Numbered from the stretch's first letter, positions 19,177 to 29,066 are shown. The stretch is DNA of 64,000 bases from Micromonospora arborensis (GCF_003205615.1 NZ_PYBV01000011.1:53931-117930); one strand, 5' to 3'. The notes: a model not told the origin generated them from the letters alone. Made by a program: numbers and translations.

Positions 19177-20646
19177 TCAGCCCAGCCGGGCGACGACCGG
19201 GCGCAGGGCGGTCACCACGTCGGGCGCGGTCACCGGCCCACCCCGGGCCGCCTCCCGGCCGGCGAGCCCGTGCAGGTACGCGGCCGAGGCCGCGGCCCGT
19301 TCGGCGGGCACCCCGGCCGCCAGCAGTGAGCCGAGCAGCCCGGCCAGCACGTCGCCGGTGCCTCCGGTGGCCAGTGCCGGGGTGCCGGTCGGGTTGACGT
19401 ACGCCCGACCGTCCGGCGTACCGATCACCGTGCGGTCCCCCTTGAGCAGCACCACCGCGTTCATCCAGGCGGCCAGCCGCAACGCCGCGCCGACCCGGTC
19501 GGCGCCGGGCTCCTCCCCGCAGAGTCGGGTGAACTCCCGGTCGTGCGGGGTGACCACGATCGGCGCGTCCCGACCCCGCAGCCGGTCGGCGAGCGAGCCG
19601 TCCACCAGCAGGGTCAACGCGTCGGCGTCGAGCACCACCGGCACCGAGGTGGCCAGCACGGCGCGCAGTTCGGCAGCCGCGTCCGCACCGGTGCCCAGCC
19701 CGGAGCCGCAGACCCAGGCCTGCACCCGACCCGAGTCGGCGACCCGCCCACTGGCGATCACCGACGGGTGCTGGTGCAGCACCTCGGTGCGGGCGCCGCC
19801 GGCGTAACGGACCAGGCCGGTCGGCCCGGCCAGAGCGCCACCCACGGAGAGCACCGCCGCACCCGGGTAGGTCGCCGAGCCGGTCGCCACACCCACCACT
19901 CCCCGGGTGTACTTCTCCGAGGCCGGGCCCAGCTTCGGCCACCAGTCGACCAGGTCGGACCACTCGGTGACCCGGAGCGCCGGGGTGCCGCGCAGCCACG
20001 GGCGCAGCCCGATGTCGACCAGCTCCACCTGCCCGGCCAGGGCGGCGGCCGGCCCGACCACCAGTGCGGGCTTCAGCGCGCCGAAGGCCACCGTCACGTC
20101 GGCGCGGACCGCGGTGGGTCGGCCGGACGCGGACAGCGGCACGTGGCCGGTGTCCACCGCGACCCCGCTCGGCACGTCCACCGCCAGCACCGTGGAGCGG
20201 TCGCCGTCGCGCCCACGCAGCTGGCAGAGACCCCGGACCACCTCGTCCGCGTTCGCCCGCAGACCTCCGGTGCCGCCGATGCCGACGATGCCGTCGAGGA
20301 CCAGGTCGACCGGGCCGGTCGGACGGTCCACCAGTCGACCGCCGGCAGCTCGCAGCGCGGCCAGCCCGGCGGCGTGTGCACGCCCGGGGGTGAGGAGCAG
20401 GGCGGACACGTCGACACCCCGGCGGGCCAGTCGTTCCCCGGCGTACAACGCGTCGCCACCGTTGTCGCCGGAGCCGACCAGCAGCAGCACCCGACCGCCG
20501 TAGACTCCGCCCCGCTCGGCGAGCAGCAGCGCGGCACGGCGGGCCAGCCCGGCGGCGGCCCGCTGCATCAGCGTGCCCTCCGGCAGCGTGCCCATCAGTC
20601 CCGCCTCGGCCGCCCGTACGTCGGCCACCCGCCACACCGATCTCAT
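19177..20646 (-). CDS. nnr: Bifunctional NAD(P)HX epimerase/dehydratase
   Basis: The protein has an N-terminal epimerase domain (YjeF_N; VGSGDNGGDALYAGERLARRG) and a C-terminal ADP-dependent dehydratase domain (carbohydrate-kinase fold, TPHDREFTRLCGEEP and GTGDVLAGLLGSLLAAG). Together they repair hydrated NADH and NADPH. With the start at MRSVWRVADV it has 489 aa; an in-frame Met 15 bases upstream is an alternative. It lies 55 bases downstream of acpS, the usual actinobacterial order. Confidence 0.94.
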   Translation of the reverse strand: MRSVWRVADVRAAEAGLMGTLPEGTLMQRAAAGLARRAALLLAERGGVYGGRVLLLVGSGDNGGDALYAGERLARRGVDVSALLLTPGRAHAAGLAALRAAGGRLVDRPTGPVDLVLDGIVGIGGTGGLRANADEVVRGLCQLRGRDGDRSTVLAVDVPSGVAVDTGHVPLSASGRPTAVRADVTVAFGALKPALVVGPAAALAGQVELVDIGLRPWLRGTPALRVTEWSDLVDWWPKLGPASEKYTRGVVGVATGSATYPGAAVLSVGGALAGPTGLVRYAGGARTEVLHQHPSVIASGRVADSGRVQAWVCGSGLGTGADAAAELRAVLATSVPVVLDADALTLLVDGSLADRLRGRDAPIVVTPHDREFTRLCGEEPGADRVGAALRLAAWMNAVVLLKGDRTVIGTPDGRAYVNPTGTPALATGGTGDVLAGLLGSLLAAGVPAERAAASAAYLHGLAGREAARGGPVTAPDVVTALRPVVARLG

Positions 20647-20701
20647 GCCACCGTGTCCCATTCCGTTCGAGGGTGGACCCGATCGGCCCGCCCGGCCGAC
20701 G

Positions 20702-21073
20702 TCACCGTTCCGCGACCACCATCGCCGACGCGATCCCCCCGTCGTGCGACAGCGAGAGATGCCAGTGGTTGACCCCGCGGGCGTCGGCCGCCGCCGCGAC
20801 GGTGCCGGCGACGGTCAGCCAGGGACGGCCGTCCGGGTCGGACACGATCTCGCAGTCGTGCCAGTGCAGCCCGGCCGGAGCACCGAGCGCCTTGGCCACG
20901 GCCTCCTTCGCGGCGAACCGGCCGGCGAGCGACTCCGGGGAGCGCGGGTTGCCGGAGCGGGTGTGCCGCTCGGCTGTGGTGAAGAGTCGGTCGGCGAGCA
21001 GCGGCGTCCGTGCCAGGGCCCGGGCGAACCGGTCGACCAGGACGACGTCGATGCCGACAGCGACGATCACCAC
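20702..21073 (-). CDS. acpS: Holo-[acyl-carrier-protein] synthase
   Basis: The 123-aa phosphopantetheinyl transferase activates acyl carrier protein with coenzyme A. The Mg-binding Asp is in [11 protein letters not shown] and the second motif is [17 protein letters not shown]. The C-terminal [17 protein letters not shown] is typical. It is divergent from the ESX-like gene pair that follows on the plus strand. Confidence 0.95.
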   Translation of the reverse strand: MVIVAVGIDVVLVDRFARALARTPLLADRLFTTAERHTRSGNPRSPESLAGRFAAKEAVAKALGAPAGLHWHDCEIVSDPDGRPWLTVAGTVAAAADARGVNHWHLSLSHDGGIASAMVVAER

Positions 21074-21245
21074 ACCACCCTACCGGCGGCCGAGGCCGCA
21101 GATTAGCCGTCGGGCCCGCCGTGGGCAACGCCTGTGGACACGCCGGGGTACGGCCCACCGCCGGCTGTCCACAGGGCACCGCGGGGTCGCCGGGGCCGGG
21201 CCTAGCGTCAGCTCGTCGATGCCGATCGTCCACGGGGGTGTGGTC

Positions 21246-21542
21246 ATGAACGATGAGCCGTTCGCTGTCCGGCCGGAGGAGCTGCGGGCGGTTGCCGTCA
21301 GCCTCGACGACGAGGCGCACCGGCTGGCGTTGGGTCTCGCGGGGGCGACCGGGCTGCTGGTGGTGGCGCCCGAGTGGCGAGCTGGCTCAGCTCTGGCCGG
21401 GTTGGAGGCAGCCGGGCATGCCTGGTTCTGCCGGCTGGGCGCCCAGGTCGCGGTGGCCTCCGGTGGGGTCCGGGAGGCGGCCGAGGCGTACGAGACGGTG
21501 GACGACCGGGCCGCCGACCGCTTCGCCAACCTGCCCCGGTGA
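21246..21542 (+). CDS. Small WXG100/ESX-like helical protein
   Basis: The 98-aa protein has no signal peptide and predicts two helices around GLLVVAPEWRAGSALAGLEAAG, which carries a W in the turn region as in WXG-type proteins, although the exact W-x-G is not kept. The C-terminus YETVDDRAADRF resembles the ESX export tail (YxxxD/E). The next gene overlaps it (GTGA) and encodes a DUF1023 hydrolase with its own helical N-terminus. The pair probably forms a heterodimer or effector unit; no ESX secretion machinery is visible in the window. Confidence 0.65.
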   Translation: MNDEPFAVRPEELRAVAVSLDDEAHRLALGLAGATGLLVVAPEWRAGSALAGLEAAGHAWFCRLGAQVAVASGGVREAAEAYETVDDRAADRFANLPR

Positions 21543-23131
21543 CCGTCGGCTACCGGCAGCTCTGGGCTGCCGATCCGGGCGGATGGCGGGTCGCCGGGGC
21601 GGCCTGGGCGGGGCTGGTCGGGCCGGTCGACCGACGCGTCGACGAGCTGCGTGGGGCCGCTGGGCGATTGCGGGGCGATTGGTCCGGTGCGGCCGCCACG
21701 GCGGCTGACGCTCGGTTCGCCGGTCTGGCCGACGAACTGACCTCGGTCGCGCCCGCGCTGATCGAGGTCGACCAGGTGCTGTCCGACCTGGCCGGACGGC
21801 TGACGGTGGCGAAGGCACGGCTCGCCGCAACGGTCGCCCAGGCGGACGCCGCCGGGCTGATGGTGGACCGCGCGGGCGGGGTGCACATCGATCCCACCCG
21901 GGTCTCACCCACCGAGCGGGCCAGCGTGGCGGCAGCCCGGGTGGCGGCGGCCCTGCGCGACGCGCTCGACGGGGCCGGGGCGGCAGATCGGGCCGCCGCC
22001 GACCGGTTGGATGAGTTGGCCCGGGCCGCCGACTCCGGCTGGGCCTCCCCGCCACCGCCGGGCCGGCCGGCTGCCGGTGCCGCACCGGCGCTGGTCCGCG
22101 CCTGGTGGTCCGGGTTGACACCGGCGCAGCGACGGTGGCTGATCGGGCACGAGCCGGCCCTGGTCGGCCGGTTGGACGGGTTGCCGGTGGCCGCCCGTGA
22201 CCAGGCCAATCGGCTGCGGCTCGGGGTCTGGCGCGAGGAGTTGCTGGCTGAGCGGCGACGCTTGCTGGCTCGGGTGCCGCCGGGGCCGCTCACGTCGATC
22301 CGGCTGCACGGGTTGGCCGGACGGTTGGCCGGCCTGGACGCGCTGGCCGGGCGGCTGGCGGCCGGCGGGGAGCCGCGGGCGTACCTGCTCGGGTTGGATC
22401 CGGCTGGTGAGGGTCGGGTGGTGGTGGCGCTCGGCGATCCGGACCATGCCGACCGGGTGCTGACGTACGTGCCGGGGATGACCTCCGGCCTGGCCGACGC
22501 CCCGGGTGAGCTGGGCAGGGCGGCGCGCGTGCTGGACCGGTGCGTCGAGCTCGCCCCGGGTGAGCGCAGCGCGGCGGTGCTCTGGTTGGACTACGACGCT
22601 CCGGACTTCCTGGGCGAGGCCGCCTCGGCCGGCCAGGCCCGGGACGCCGGCCCGGCGCTGCACCGCTTCCAGGAGGGGTTGCGGGCCAGCCACGAGGGGC
22701 CACCTGCCCGGCAGACCGTGCTCGGGCACAGCTACGGGTCACTGGTGGTGGGAGTGGCCGCCCGGGAGCACGGGCTGGCCGCCGACGCGCTGGCCTTCGT
22801 CGGCTCACCGGGGGTCGGTGCGTCGCACGCCGCCGAGTTGGGCGTGCCACCCGGGGAGGTCTGGGCGAGCAGCGCTCCTGACGACGTGATCCGTGCGGCC
22901 CGCCCGCCGGATGAGCTGGGCCGACGGGCCCTGCTGGGTTCTGCCCCGCTGGCGGCCGTGCTGGGTTGGCCCAACCGGACCGGGCACGAGCTGTGGTTTG
23001 GTCACGACCCGTCAGATCCCGGCTTCGGCGGCCGGGTCTTCGACAGCGGGCGGGGCGGGCACACCGGTTACTGGGACCCGGGCAATCCCGCGTTGGACGG
23101 GATGGCCCGGGTCGTCCTGGGCCGCCGCTGA
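21539..23131 (+). CDS. DUF1023 alpha/beta hydrolase with WXG-like N-terminus
   Basis: The 530-aa protein starts at GTG in a GTGA overlap with the small gene. Residues ~1-150 are a helical WXG-like region (LRGAAGRLRGDWSGAAATAADARFAGL). The C-terminal half is the DUF1023 hydrolase with nucleophile elbow GHSYGSLVVG and a late His in GGHTGYWD. Related actinobacterial proteins are predicted toxins, lipases or hydrolases delivered by type VII-like export. It ends 4 bases before the convergent glmS stop, leaving no room for a separate terminator. Confidence 0.8.
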   Translation: MTVGYRQLWAADPGGWRVAGAAWAGLVGPVDRRVDELRGAAGRLRGDWSGAAATAADARFAGLADELTSVAPALIEVDQVLSDLAGRLTVAKARLAATVAQADAAGLMVDRAGGVHIDPTRVSPTERASVAAARVAAALRDALDGAGAADRAAADRLDELARAADSGWASPPPPGRPAAGAAPALVRAWWSGLTPAQRRWLIGHEPALVGRLDGLPVAARDQANRLRLGVWREELLAERRRLLARVPPGPLTSIRLHGLAGRLAGLDALAGRLAAGGEPRAYLLGLDPAGEGRVVVALGDPDHADRVLTYVPGMTSGLADAPGELGRAARVLDRCVELAPGERSAAVLWLDYDAPDFLGEAASAGQARDAGPALHRFQEGLRASHEGPPARQTVLGHSYGSLVVGVAAREHGLAADALAFVGSPGVGASHAAELGVPPGEVWASSAPDDVIRAARPPDELGRRALLGSAPLAAVLGWPNRTGHELWFGHDPSDPGFGGRVFDSGRGGHTGYWDPGNPALDGMARVVLGRR

Positions 23132-23135
23132 GGGC

Positions 23136-25049
23136 TTACTCGACGGTGACCGACTTGGCCAGGTTGCGGGGCTGGTCCACGTCGTGCCCACGGGCGGCGG
23201 CGATCTCGGCGGCGAGCACCTGCAGCGGCACCGTGGTGACGAGCGGGGCCAGCAGCGTCGGCGTACGCGGCACGTAGATCAGGTGGTCGGCGTACCGGAC
23301 GACGGCCTCGTCACCCTCCTCCGCGATCACGATGGTCCGCGCGCCGCGCGCCCGGACCTCCTGGATGTTGGAGACGACCTTGTCGTGCAGCATTCCCCGG
23401 CCGACCGGCGAGGGCACCACGCAGATCACCGGGGTGCCCTTGTCGATCAGGGCGATCGGGCCGTGCTTCAGCTCACCGGCCGCGAAGCCCTCGGCGTGCA
23501 TGTACGCCAGTTCCTTGAGCTTCAGCGCTCCCTCCAGGGCGACCGGGTAGCCGACGTGCCGGCCGATGAACAGCACGGTGGGCTCGGACTTCAGCTCCCG
23601 GGCCAGCTCACGGACGGGCTCGATCCGGGCCAACAGCTCGCGCAGCTTGCCCGGCATCTCCTGCAGTTGGGCGACCACCGCGCCCACCTCGTCGGCGAAC
23701 TTGATGCCGCGCACCTGGGCCAGGTGCAGGCCGATCAGGTAGCAGGCGACGAGCTGGGTGAGGAACGCCTTGGTGGAGGCGACGGCGATCTCCGGCCCAC
23801 CGTGGGTGTAGAGCACGGCGTCGGATTCACGCGGGATGGTCGAGCCGTTGGTGTTGCAGATCGCCAACACCCGGGCCTTCTGCTCCTTGGCGTGGCGCAG
23901 CGCCATCAGGGTGTCCATCGTCTCGCCGGACTGGGAGATCACCACGATCAGCGTGGACCGGTCGAGGACCGGGTCGCGGTAGCGGAACTCGCTGGCCAAC
24001 TCCACCTCGCACGGGATCCGGGTCCAGTGCTCGATGGCGTACTTGGCGACCATGCCGGAGTGGTACGCGGTGCCGCAGGCCACGATAAAGATCTTGTCGA
24101 CGTCGCGCAGATCCTGGTCGCTGAGGCGAACCTCGTCGAGGGCGATCTCACCGGTTTCGGTGAGCCGGCCGAGCAGCGTGTCGGCGATGGCCTGCGGCTG
24201 CTCCTCGATCTCCTTGAGCATGAACCAGTCGTAGCCGCCCTTCTCGGCCGACGAGGAGTCCCAGTCGATGTGGAAGTCCTTGCCGGTGGCGGGCTGGCCG
24301 TCGAAGTCGGTGATCTCGATGCTGTCACCGGTGATCAGCACGATCTGGTCCTGGCCCAGCTCGACCGCTTCCCGGGTGTGCTCGATGAACGCGGCCACGT
24401 CGCTGGCCAGGTAGTTTTCCCCGTCGCCCCGGCCGACCACCAGTGGCGAGTTGCGCCGGGCACCGACGACCGCGCCGGGCACCGAGGCGTCGACGGCGAG
24501 CAGGGTGAAGGCGCCTTCCAGCCGCTGGCAGACCACGCGCATCCCGGCGGCGAGCAACTGCGGGCTGTCCGGCTGACCGGCGGCGCGCAGGTCGGCCAGC
24601 GCGGCGGAGAGCAGGTGCGCGGCGCACTCGGTGTCGGTGTCGCTGGTGAACTGGACGCCGTCGGCCTCCAGCTCGGCGCGGAGCCTGGCGAAGTTTTCGA
24701 TGATGCCGTTGTGGATCACCGCGACCCGGCCGTCGCCGGCGACGTGCGGGTGGGCGTTGCGGTCGGTCGGGCCGCCGTGGGTGGCCCACCGGGTGTGCCC
24801 GATGCCGGTGGTGCCGTCACCGATGCCGATCGGGCTGGCCGCGCAGGAGGTCGGGTCGTCGGCGGCCCGCTCGGACAACACCTTCTCCAGGTTGGCCAGT
24901 TTGCCGGCCTTCTTCTCGGTCAGCAGCTGGTCGTCGCAGACGATCGCGACGCCCGCCGAGTCGTAGCCGCGGTATTCCAGCCGCCGCAGCCCGTCGAGGA
25001 CGATGCCGAGTGCGGGGCGTGCGCCCGCGTATCCCACGATTCCACACAT
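23136..25049 (-). CDS. glmS: Glucosamine-fructose-6-phosphate aminotransferase (isomerising)
   Basis: The 637-aa enzyme makes glucosamine 6-phosphate from fructose 6-phosphate and glutamine, the entry step to cell-wall amino sugars. Cys2 of MCGIVGYAG is the glutaminase nucleophile. Two SIS domains follow (ISQSGETMDTLMALR and KELAYMHAEGFAAGELKHGPIAL, given here in part). It ends with the usual NLAKSVTVE. A promoter lies just upstream, and glmM lies 3 kb away on the same strand. Confidence 0.97.
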   Translation of the reverse strand: MCGIVGYAGARPALGIVLDGLRRLEYRGYDSAGVAIVCDDQLLTEKKAGKLANLEKVLSERAADDPTSCAASPIGIGDGTTGIGHTRWATHGGPTDRNAHPHVAGDGRVAVIHNGIIENFARLRAELEADGVQFTSDTDTECAAHLLSAALADLRAAGQPDSPQLLAAGMRVVCQRLEGAFTLLAVDASVPGAVVGARRNSPLVVGRGDGENYLASDVAAFIEHTREAVELGQDQIVLITGDSIEITDFDGQPATGKDFHIDWDSSSAEKGGYDWFMLKEIEEQPQAIADTLLGRLTETGEIALDEVRLSDQDLRDVDKIFIVACGTAYHSGMVAKYAIEHWTRIPCEVELASEFRYRDPVLDRSTLIVVISQSGETMDTLMALRHAKEQKARVLAICNTNGSTIPRESDAVLYTHGGPEIAVASTKAFLTQLVACYLIGLHLAQVRGIKFADEVGAVVAQLQEMPGKLRELLARIEPVRELARELKSEPTVLFIGRHVGYPVALEGALKLKELAYMHAEGFAAGELKHGPIALIDKGTPVICVVPSPVGRGMLHDKVVSNIQEVRARGARTIVIAEEGDEAVVRYADHLIYVPRTPTLLAPLVTTVPLQVLAAEIAAARGHDVDQPRNLAKSVTVE

Positions 25050-25076
25050 GGCTCGCAGCCTAACCCAGTTTCACTC

Positions 25077-25106
25077 ATCTTGGGTGCTCGAAAGTCGGGT
25101 TATCAA
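25077..25106 (-). promoter_or_regulatory. Candidate glmS promoter
   Basis: On the minus strand TTGATA (25106 to 25101) and CAAGAT (25082 to 25077) are separated by 18 bases. The predicted transcription start would be about 20 bases before the glmS start codon. No glmS ribozyme-like sequence is apparent in so short a leader. Confidence 0.5.
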
Positions 25107-25289
25107 TCACGGAATCTGAGCGATCGGTGGGTGGCGGCTCGCAACGGGACGAGCTTCCCGGCTCGCCCAGTGCCCCAGCCTCGGCGGACGGGGTTGCGGC
25201 GGGCCTTTGGAGTACGAAAGTCTCTCGGCGGGTTCGGCGTGCCCGTCCACGGCCCGTTCGTCCCATACCCACTCCCGCCCGGAGCAGCC

Positions 25290-26312
25290 ATGTCCGACGC
25301 GCCCCCGCCCGAGCCGTCCCCCTCCTCCCCTCCGGACCCGCCGTCGCCCCCACCACCACCGCCGGATCCGACGGCGCAGCCCGCCTCGGCTCCGTTGCCG
25401 GTGCCCGACCCGTTGGCCCCGGGCCAGCCGTGGGCACCGCCGACGCCCTGGACACCGACCCCGTGGACACCACCTCCCCCGGCCGCACCCTGGACGCCGA
25501 CCCCGTGGGCCCCGTCTCCGCCGGCCGTGCCCTGGACGCCGGCCCCGGGGGCGGCCCAGTGGACCCCCGAACCGTCGGCGCCTCCCGGGCCGCCGCCGCC
25601 CGACGACTCGGGCCCGGCACCCGCCGGATCGCCGCCGCCGGCAGGGTGGCCCATGCCCGCCGCACAGCCACCCTCCGCAGGCTGGTCGCCACCGGCCGGC
25701 GGATGGCCGCCGCCCGGCTATCCACCGCCGTACGCCTACCCCGGGCACCCACAGATCAGCGGCAGTCCGGCGACGGACAGCGGCCGGGTCGTCGGGATCG
25801 TCATCGCGGTCTTCGCGGTGCTGGTCCTGATCATCTGCGGCTGCCTGTGCGCGGGTGGCCTGCTACTCAACAGCGACAGCCCGGATCCGGTCGCCGACGA
25901 CCCGTACGTCCTTCCCGACGACGACTGGACCGGACCCACCGCCGGGCCGCTCATCCCGGAGCGACCCACCGCGCCGCCGCCCACCCGGGCACCCACCCCC
26001 ACCAAACAGCCGATCACCGCACCGACCTCGGGGCCGGCCCCGCTGACTGTCGTCTACGAGGTCACCGGGTCGGGTACGGCGGACATCGCGTACTTCGACG
26101 CCGAAAGCGACCTCATCCACGTTGACGACACGAAGCTGCCCTGGCGCACCACCATCAGGACCAACGGCCAGAGCCGGGTGATGGTGGAGGCCACCTGGCC
26201 CGACATCGACTATCACGGACCACTCGACTGCACCCTCACCGTCACCGGTGTCGGCAAGCCGGTCGTCGACAAGACGCGGGGATACTGGCGGACCACCTGC
26301 TCGGTCGAGTGA
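25290..26312 (+). CDS. Proline-rich membrane protein with MmpS-like extracellular domain
   Basis: The 340-aa protein starts after GGAG at MSDAPPPEPS. Residues 1-165 are cytoplasmic, proline-rich and low-complexity with repeated TPWTP/AAPWTP segments. One transmembrane helix follows (GIVIAVFAVLVLIICGCLCAG). The outer part has a Pro/Thr linker, then ~95 residues with VVYEVTGSGTADIAYF and two Cys, which resemble MmpS-like beta-sandwich domains. MmpS proteins assist MmpL lipid exporters in mycobacteria, but no MmpL gene is adjacent, so only the topology is firm. Confidence 0.8.
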   Translation: MSDAPPPEPSPSSPPDPPSPPPPPPDPTAQPASAPLPVPDPLAPGQPWAPPTPWTPTPWTPPPPAAPWTPTPWAPSPPAVPWTPAPGAAQWTPEPSAPPGPPPPDDSGPAPAGSPPPAGWPMPAAQPPSAGWSPPAGGWPPPGYPPPYAYPGHPQISGSPATDSGRVVGIVIAVFAVLVLIICGCLCAGGLLLNSDSPDPVADDPYVLPDDDWTGPTAGPLIPERPTAPPPTRAPTPTKQPITAPTSGPAPLTVVYEVTGSGTADIAYFDAESDLIHVDDTKLPWRTTIRTNGQSRVMVEATWPDIDYHGPLDCTLTVTGVGKPVVDKTRGYWRTTCSVE

Positions 26313-26351
26313 GGCTGGGGTTCACCCCGGGGGCACCCGTAGGCTGGCGCG

Positions 26352-27548
26352 GTGACGACGAGCACCGATGTCGACCCGCTGGTGGCCCGGATGCGCCCCT
26401 TCGGCACGACGATCTTCGCCGAGATGTCCGCCCTCGCCACGCGGACCGGCGCGGTCAACCTCGGCCAGGGCTTCCCCGACACCGACGGCCCACCGGAGAT
26501 GCTGGCCGCCGCCGCCGAGGCGCTGCGCGGCGGGCAGAACCAGTACCCGCCCGGGCCGGGGATTCCCGTCCTCCGTGCGGCGGTCGCGGCCCATCAGCGG
26601 CGGTTCCACGACCTGGAGTACGACCCGGACAGCGAGATCGTGATCACCGCGGGCGCGACCGAGGCGGTCGCGGCGAGCATCCTCGCCCTCTGCGAACCGG
26701 GCGACGAGGTGGTCTGCTTCGAGCCGTACTACGACTCGTACGCCGCCTCGATCGCGCTGGCTGGCGCGGTCCGGCGGCCGGTGACCCTGCGCCCGGCGGC
26801 CGACGGCCGGTACTCCTTCGACCCGGCGGCGCTGCGCGCGGCGTTCGGCCCGCGCACCCGGCTGGTGCTGCTGAACTCACCGCACAACCCGACCGGCAAG
26901 GTCTTCGCCCCGGCCGAGCTGGCGCTGATCGCCGAGTTGTGCCAGGAACACGACACGTACGCGGTCACCGACGAGGTGTACGAGCATCTGGTCTTCACCG
27001 ACGCGGCGCACCCGCACGTGCCACTGGCCACCCTGCCCGGGATGCGGGAGCGGACGCTGCGCATCTCGTCCGCGGGCAAGACGTTCTCCTGCACGGGCTG
27101 GAAGGTCGGCTGGGCGAGCGGCCCGGCGGCCCTGGTCTCGGCGGTGCTGCGGGTGAAGCAGTTCCTCACCTACGTCAACGCCGCGCCGCTGCAACCGGCG
27201 GTCGCCGTGGCGCTGGCGCTGCCGGACGACTACTACACCGGTTTCCGGGACAGCCTCCAGCAGCGGCGTGACCAGCTCGTCGACGGTCTCACCGACGCCG
27301 GGTTCGCGGTGCTCGACTCGGAGGGGACGTACTTCGTCACCGCCGACATCACCGCCCTCGGCGGCCGGGACGGGGTGGAGTTCTGTCGGTCGCTGCCGGA
27401 GCGCTGCGGCGTGGTGGCGGTGCCCACCCAGGTCTTCTACGACGACGCCGACGCGGGCCGGCGGCTGGTCCGCTTCGCCTTCTGCAAGCGGCCCGAGGTG
27501 TTGGCCGAGGCGGTCACCCGGCTGCGCGCCTTGGCCCCGATCGGCTGA
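26352..27548 (+). CDS. PLP-dependent aminotransferase class I/II
   Basis: The 398-aa enzyme starts at GTG. The PLP lysine lies in SSAGKTFSCTGWKVGW and other fold-type I features are LNSPHNPTGK and VTDEVYEHLVF. The sequence resembles the kynurenine/methionine aminotransferases and the actinobacterial N-succinyl-diaminopimelate aminotransferase DapC; the exact substrate cannot be separated by eye. It ends 16 bases before a strong bidirectional terminator shared with glmM. Confidence 0.87.
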   Translation: MTTSTDVDPLVARMRPFGTTIFAEMSALATRTGAVNLGQGFPDTDGPPEMLAAAAEALRGGQNQYPPGPGIPVLRAAVAAHQRRFHDLEYDPDSEIVITAGATEAVAASILALCEPGDEVVCFEPYYDSYAASIALAGAVRRPVTLRPAADGRYSFDPAALRAAFGPRTRLVLLNSPHNPTGKVFAPAELALIAELCQEHDTYAVTDEVYEHLVFTDAAHPHVPLATLPGMRERTLRISSAGKTFSCTGWKVGWASGPAALVSAVLRVKQFLTYVNAAPLQPAVAVALALPDDYYTGFRDSLQQRRDQLVDGLTDAGFAVLDSEGTYFVTADITALGGRDGVEFCRSLPERCGVVAVPTQVFYDDADAGRRLVRFAFCKRPEVLAEAVTRLRALAPIG

Positions 27549-27564
27549 CCCAGCAAGTCGCTGT

Positions 27565-27615
27565 CCGGAGGCTGTGGAGCTGATGTCACAGACGATTCAG
27601 CTCCACAGCCTCCGG
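27565..27615. terminator. Bidirectional terminator between aminotransferase gene and glmM
   Basis: A perfect 18-bp stem (27565-27582 with 27598-27615) closes a 15-base loop. It lies between convergent stop codons and serves both strands. Confidence 0.85.
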
Positions 27616-27620
27616 CTTAC

Positions 27621-28979
27621 CTAGGACGCGACGGGGCTGGCGGTGCGGACCAGCTCGGCGATCCGCTCGGCGACCGCACGGGCGGTCGCCTCGGTGGCCG
27701 CCTCGACCATCACCCGGACCAGCGGCTCGGTGCCCGAGGGGCGCAGCAGCACCCGCCCGGTCTCACCCAGCTCCGCCTCGGCCCGCTCGACCTCGGCGCG
27801 GACGGCCGGTGCGGCGGCACCGACGGTCCGGTCACCGACCGGAACGTTGATCAGCACCTGGGGCAGCTTGGTGACGACCGAGGCCAACTCGGCGAGAGAC
27901 TTGCCGGTGGCCGCCATCCGGGCCATCAGGTGCAGGCCGGTGAGCACACCGTCGCCGGTGGTGGCGTGCGCGGGCATGACGATGTGGCCGCTCTGCTCAC
28001 CGCCGAGCGCCAGCCCGGAGGCGCGCAGAGCCTCCAGGACGTACCGGTCGCCGACCTTGGTCTCGATCAGCCGGATGCCCTGCGCGGACATGGCCAGCCG
28101 CAGGCCGAGGTTGCTCATCACGGTCGCGACGAGTGTGTCCTGGGTGAGCGTGCCGGCATCCCGCATGGCCAGCGCGAGGATCGCCATCACCTGGTCGCCG
28201 TCGACCTCGTCGCCGTCGGCGCTGACCGCCACGATGCGGTCGGCGTCACCGTCGTGGGCGATGCCCAGGTGCGCGCCGTGCTCGACGACGGCCTCGCGCA
28301 GCCCCTCGATGTGGTTGGAGCCACAGTCGTCGTTGATGTTCAGCCCGTTCGGCTCGGCGTTGATCGCGATGACCTCCGCGCCGGCTTCCCGGTAGGCGAC
28401 CGGGGCGACCTCGGCGGCGGCGCCGTTGGCGCAGTCGACCACGACCTTGATCCCGTCCAGCCGGTGCGGCACGGCGCCGACGAGGTGCTGGACGTAGTGG
28501 TCCGCGCCGTCGAGCAGGTCGTGCACCCGACCGATGCCGGCGCCGGTCGGCCGATCCCAGGCGGTGGTGGCGTTTGCCTGCACGGCCGCCTCGATCTGCA
28601 TTTCGATCTCGTCGGGCAACTTGTGCCCGCCGGCGGCGAAGAGCTTGATGCCGTTGTCCGGCATGGGGTTGTGCGACGCGGAGAGCACCACGCCGAGGTC
28701 GGCCTTGGCCTCGGCGGTGAGGAACGCCACCGCCGGAGTGGGCAGCACGCCGACCCGCACCACGTTGGCGCCGGCACTGGTCAGCCCGGCGACCACGGCG
28801 GCCTCCAGCATCTCGCCACTGGCCCGGGTGTCGCGACCCACAACGGCCAGCGGCGGGTGGCTGCGGTCCGTCTCGGCGAGTGTGTGCGCGGCGGCCACCG
28901 CGAGCGCCAGCGCCAACTCAGGCGTGAGATCCGCGTTTGCCCGCCCGCGTACGCCGTCCGTGCCGAACAACCGACCCAT
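27621..28979 (-). CDS. glmM: Phosphoglucosamine mutase
   Basis: The 452-aa enzyme converts glucosamine 6-phosphate to the 1-phosphate. It shows [15 protein letters not shown], the phosphoserine loop [16 protein letters not shown], the metal-binding DGDADRIV and the sugar loop [11 protein letters not shown] at MGRLF was chosen over a TTG 9 bases upstream; GGAGG lies 9 bases before it. It lies downstream of rplM-rpsI, as is usual in actinobacteria. Confidence 0.97.
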   Translation of the reverse strand: MGRLFGTDGVRGRANADLTPELALALAVAAAHTLAETDRSHPPLAVVGRDTRASGEMLEAAVVAGLTSAGANVVRVGVLPTPAVAFLTAEAKADLGVVLSASHNPMPDNGIKLFAAGGHKLPDEIEMQIEAAVQANATTAWDRPTGAGIGRVHDLLDGADHYVQHLVGAVPHRLDGIKVVVDCANGAAAEVAPVAYREAGAEVIAINAEPNGLNINDDCGSNHIEGLREAVVEHGAHLGIAHDGDADRIVAVSADGDEVDGDQVMAILALAMRDAGTLTQDTLVATVMSNLGLRLAMSAQGIRLIETKVGDRYVLEALRASGLALGGEQSGHIVMPAHATTGDGVLTGLHLMARMAATGKSLAELASVVTKLPQVLINVPVGDRTVGAAAPAVRAEVERAEAELGETGRVLLRPSGTEPLVRVMVEAATEATARAVAERIAELVRTASPVAS

Positions 28980-29023
28980 ACCCGCCAACCTCCGATGCGC
29001 ACTGCCGATGTGGAGAAAGCGGA

Positions 29024-29066
29024 ACGGCCGGCCACCTCCCCGCGCAGGGGGAGGCGGACCGGCCGT
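29024..29066 (-). terminator. Hairpin between rpsI and glmM
   Basis: Arms ACGGCCGG/CCGGCCGT and inner CCTCCCC/GGGGAGG form a long GC-rich stem. It lies 30 bases beyond the rpsI stop and probably ends or attenuates the ribosomal-protein transcript before glmM. Confidence 0.65.

Noticed and set aside
25050..25080. glmS ribozyme in the glmS leader
   Set aside because: The predicted leader is only about 20 bases and has no room for the ribozyme fold.
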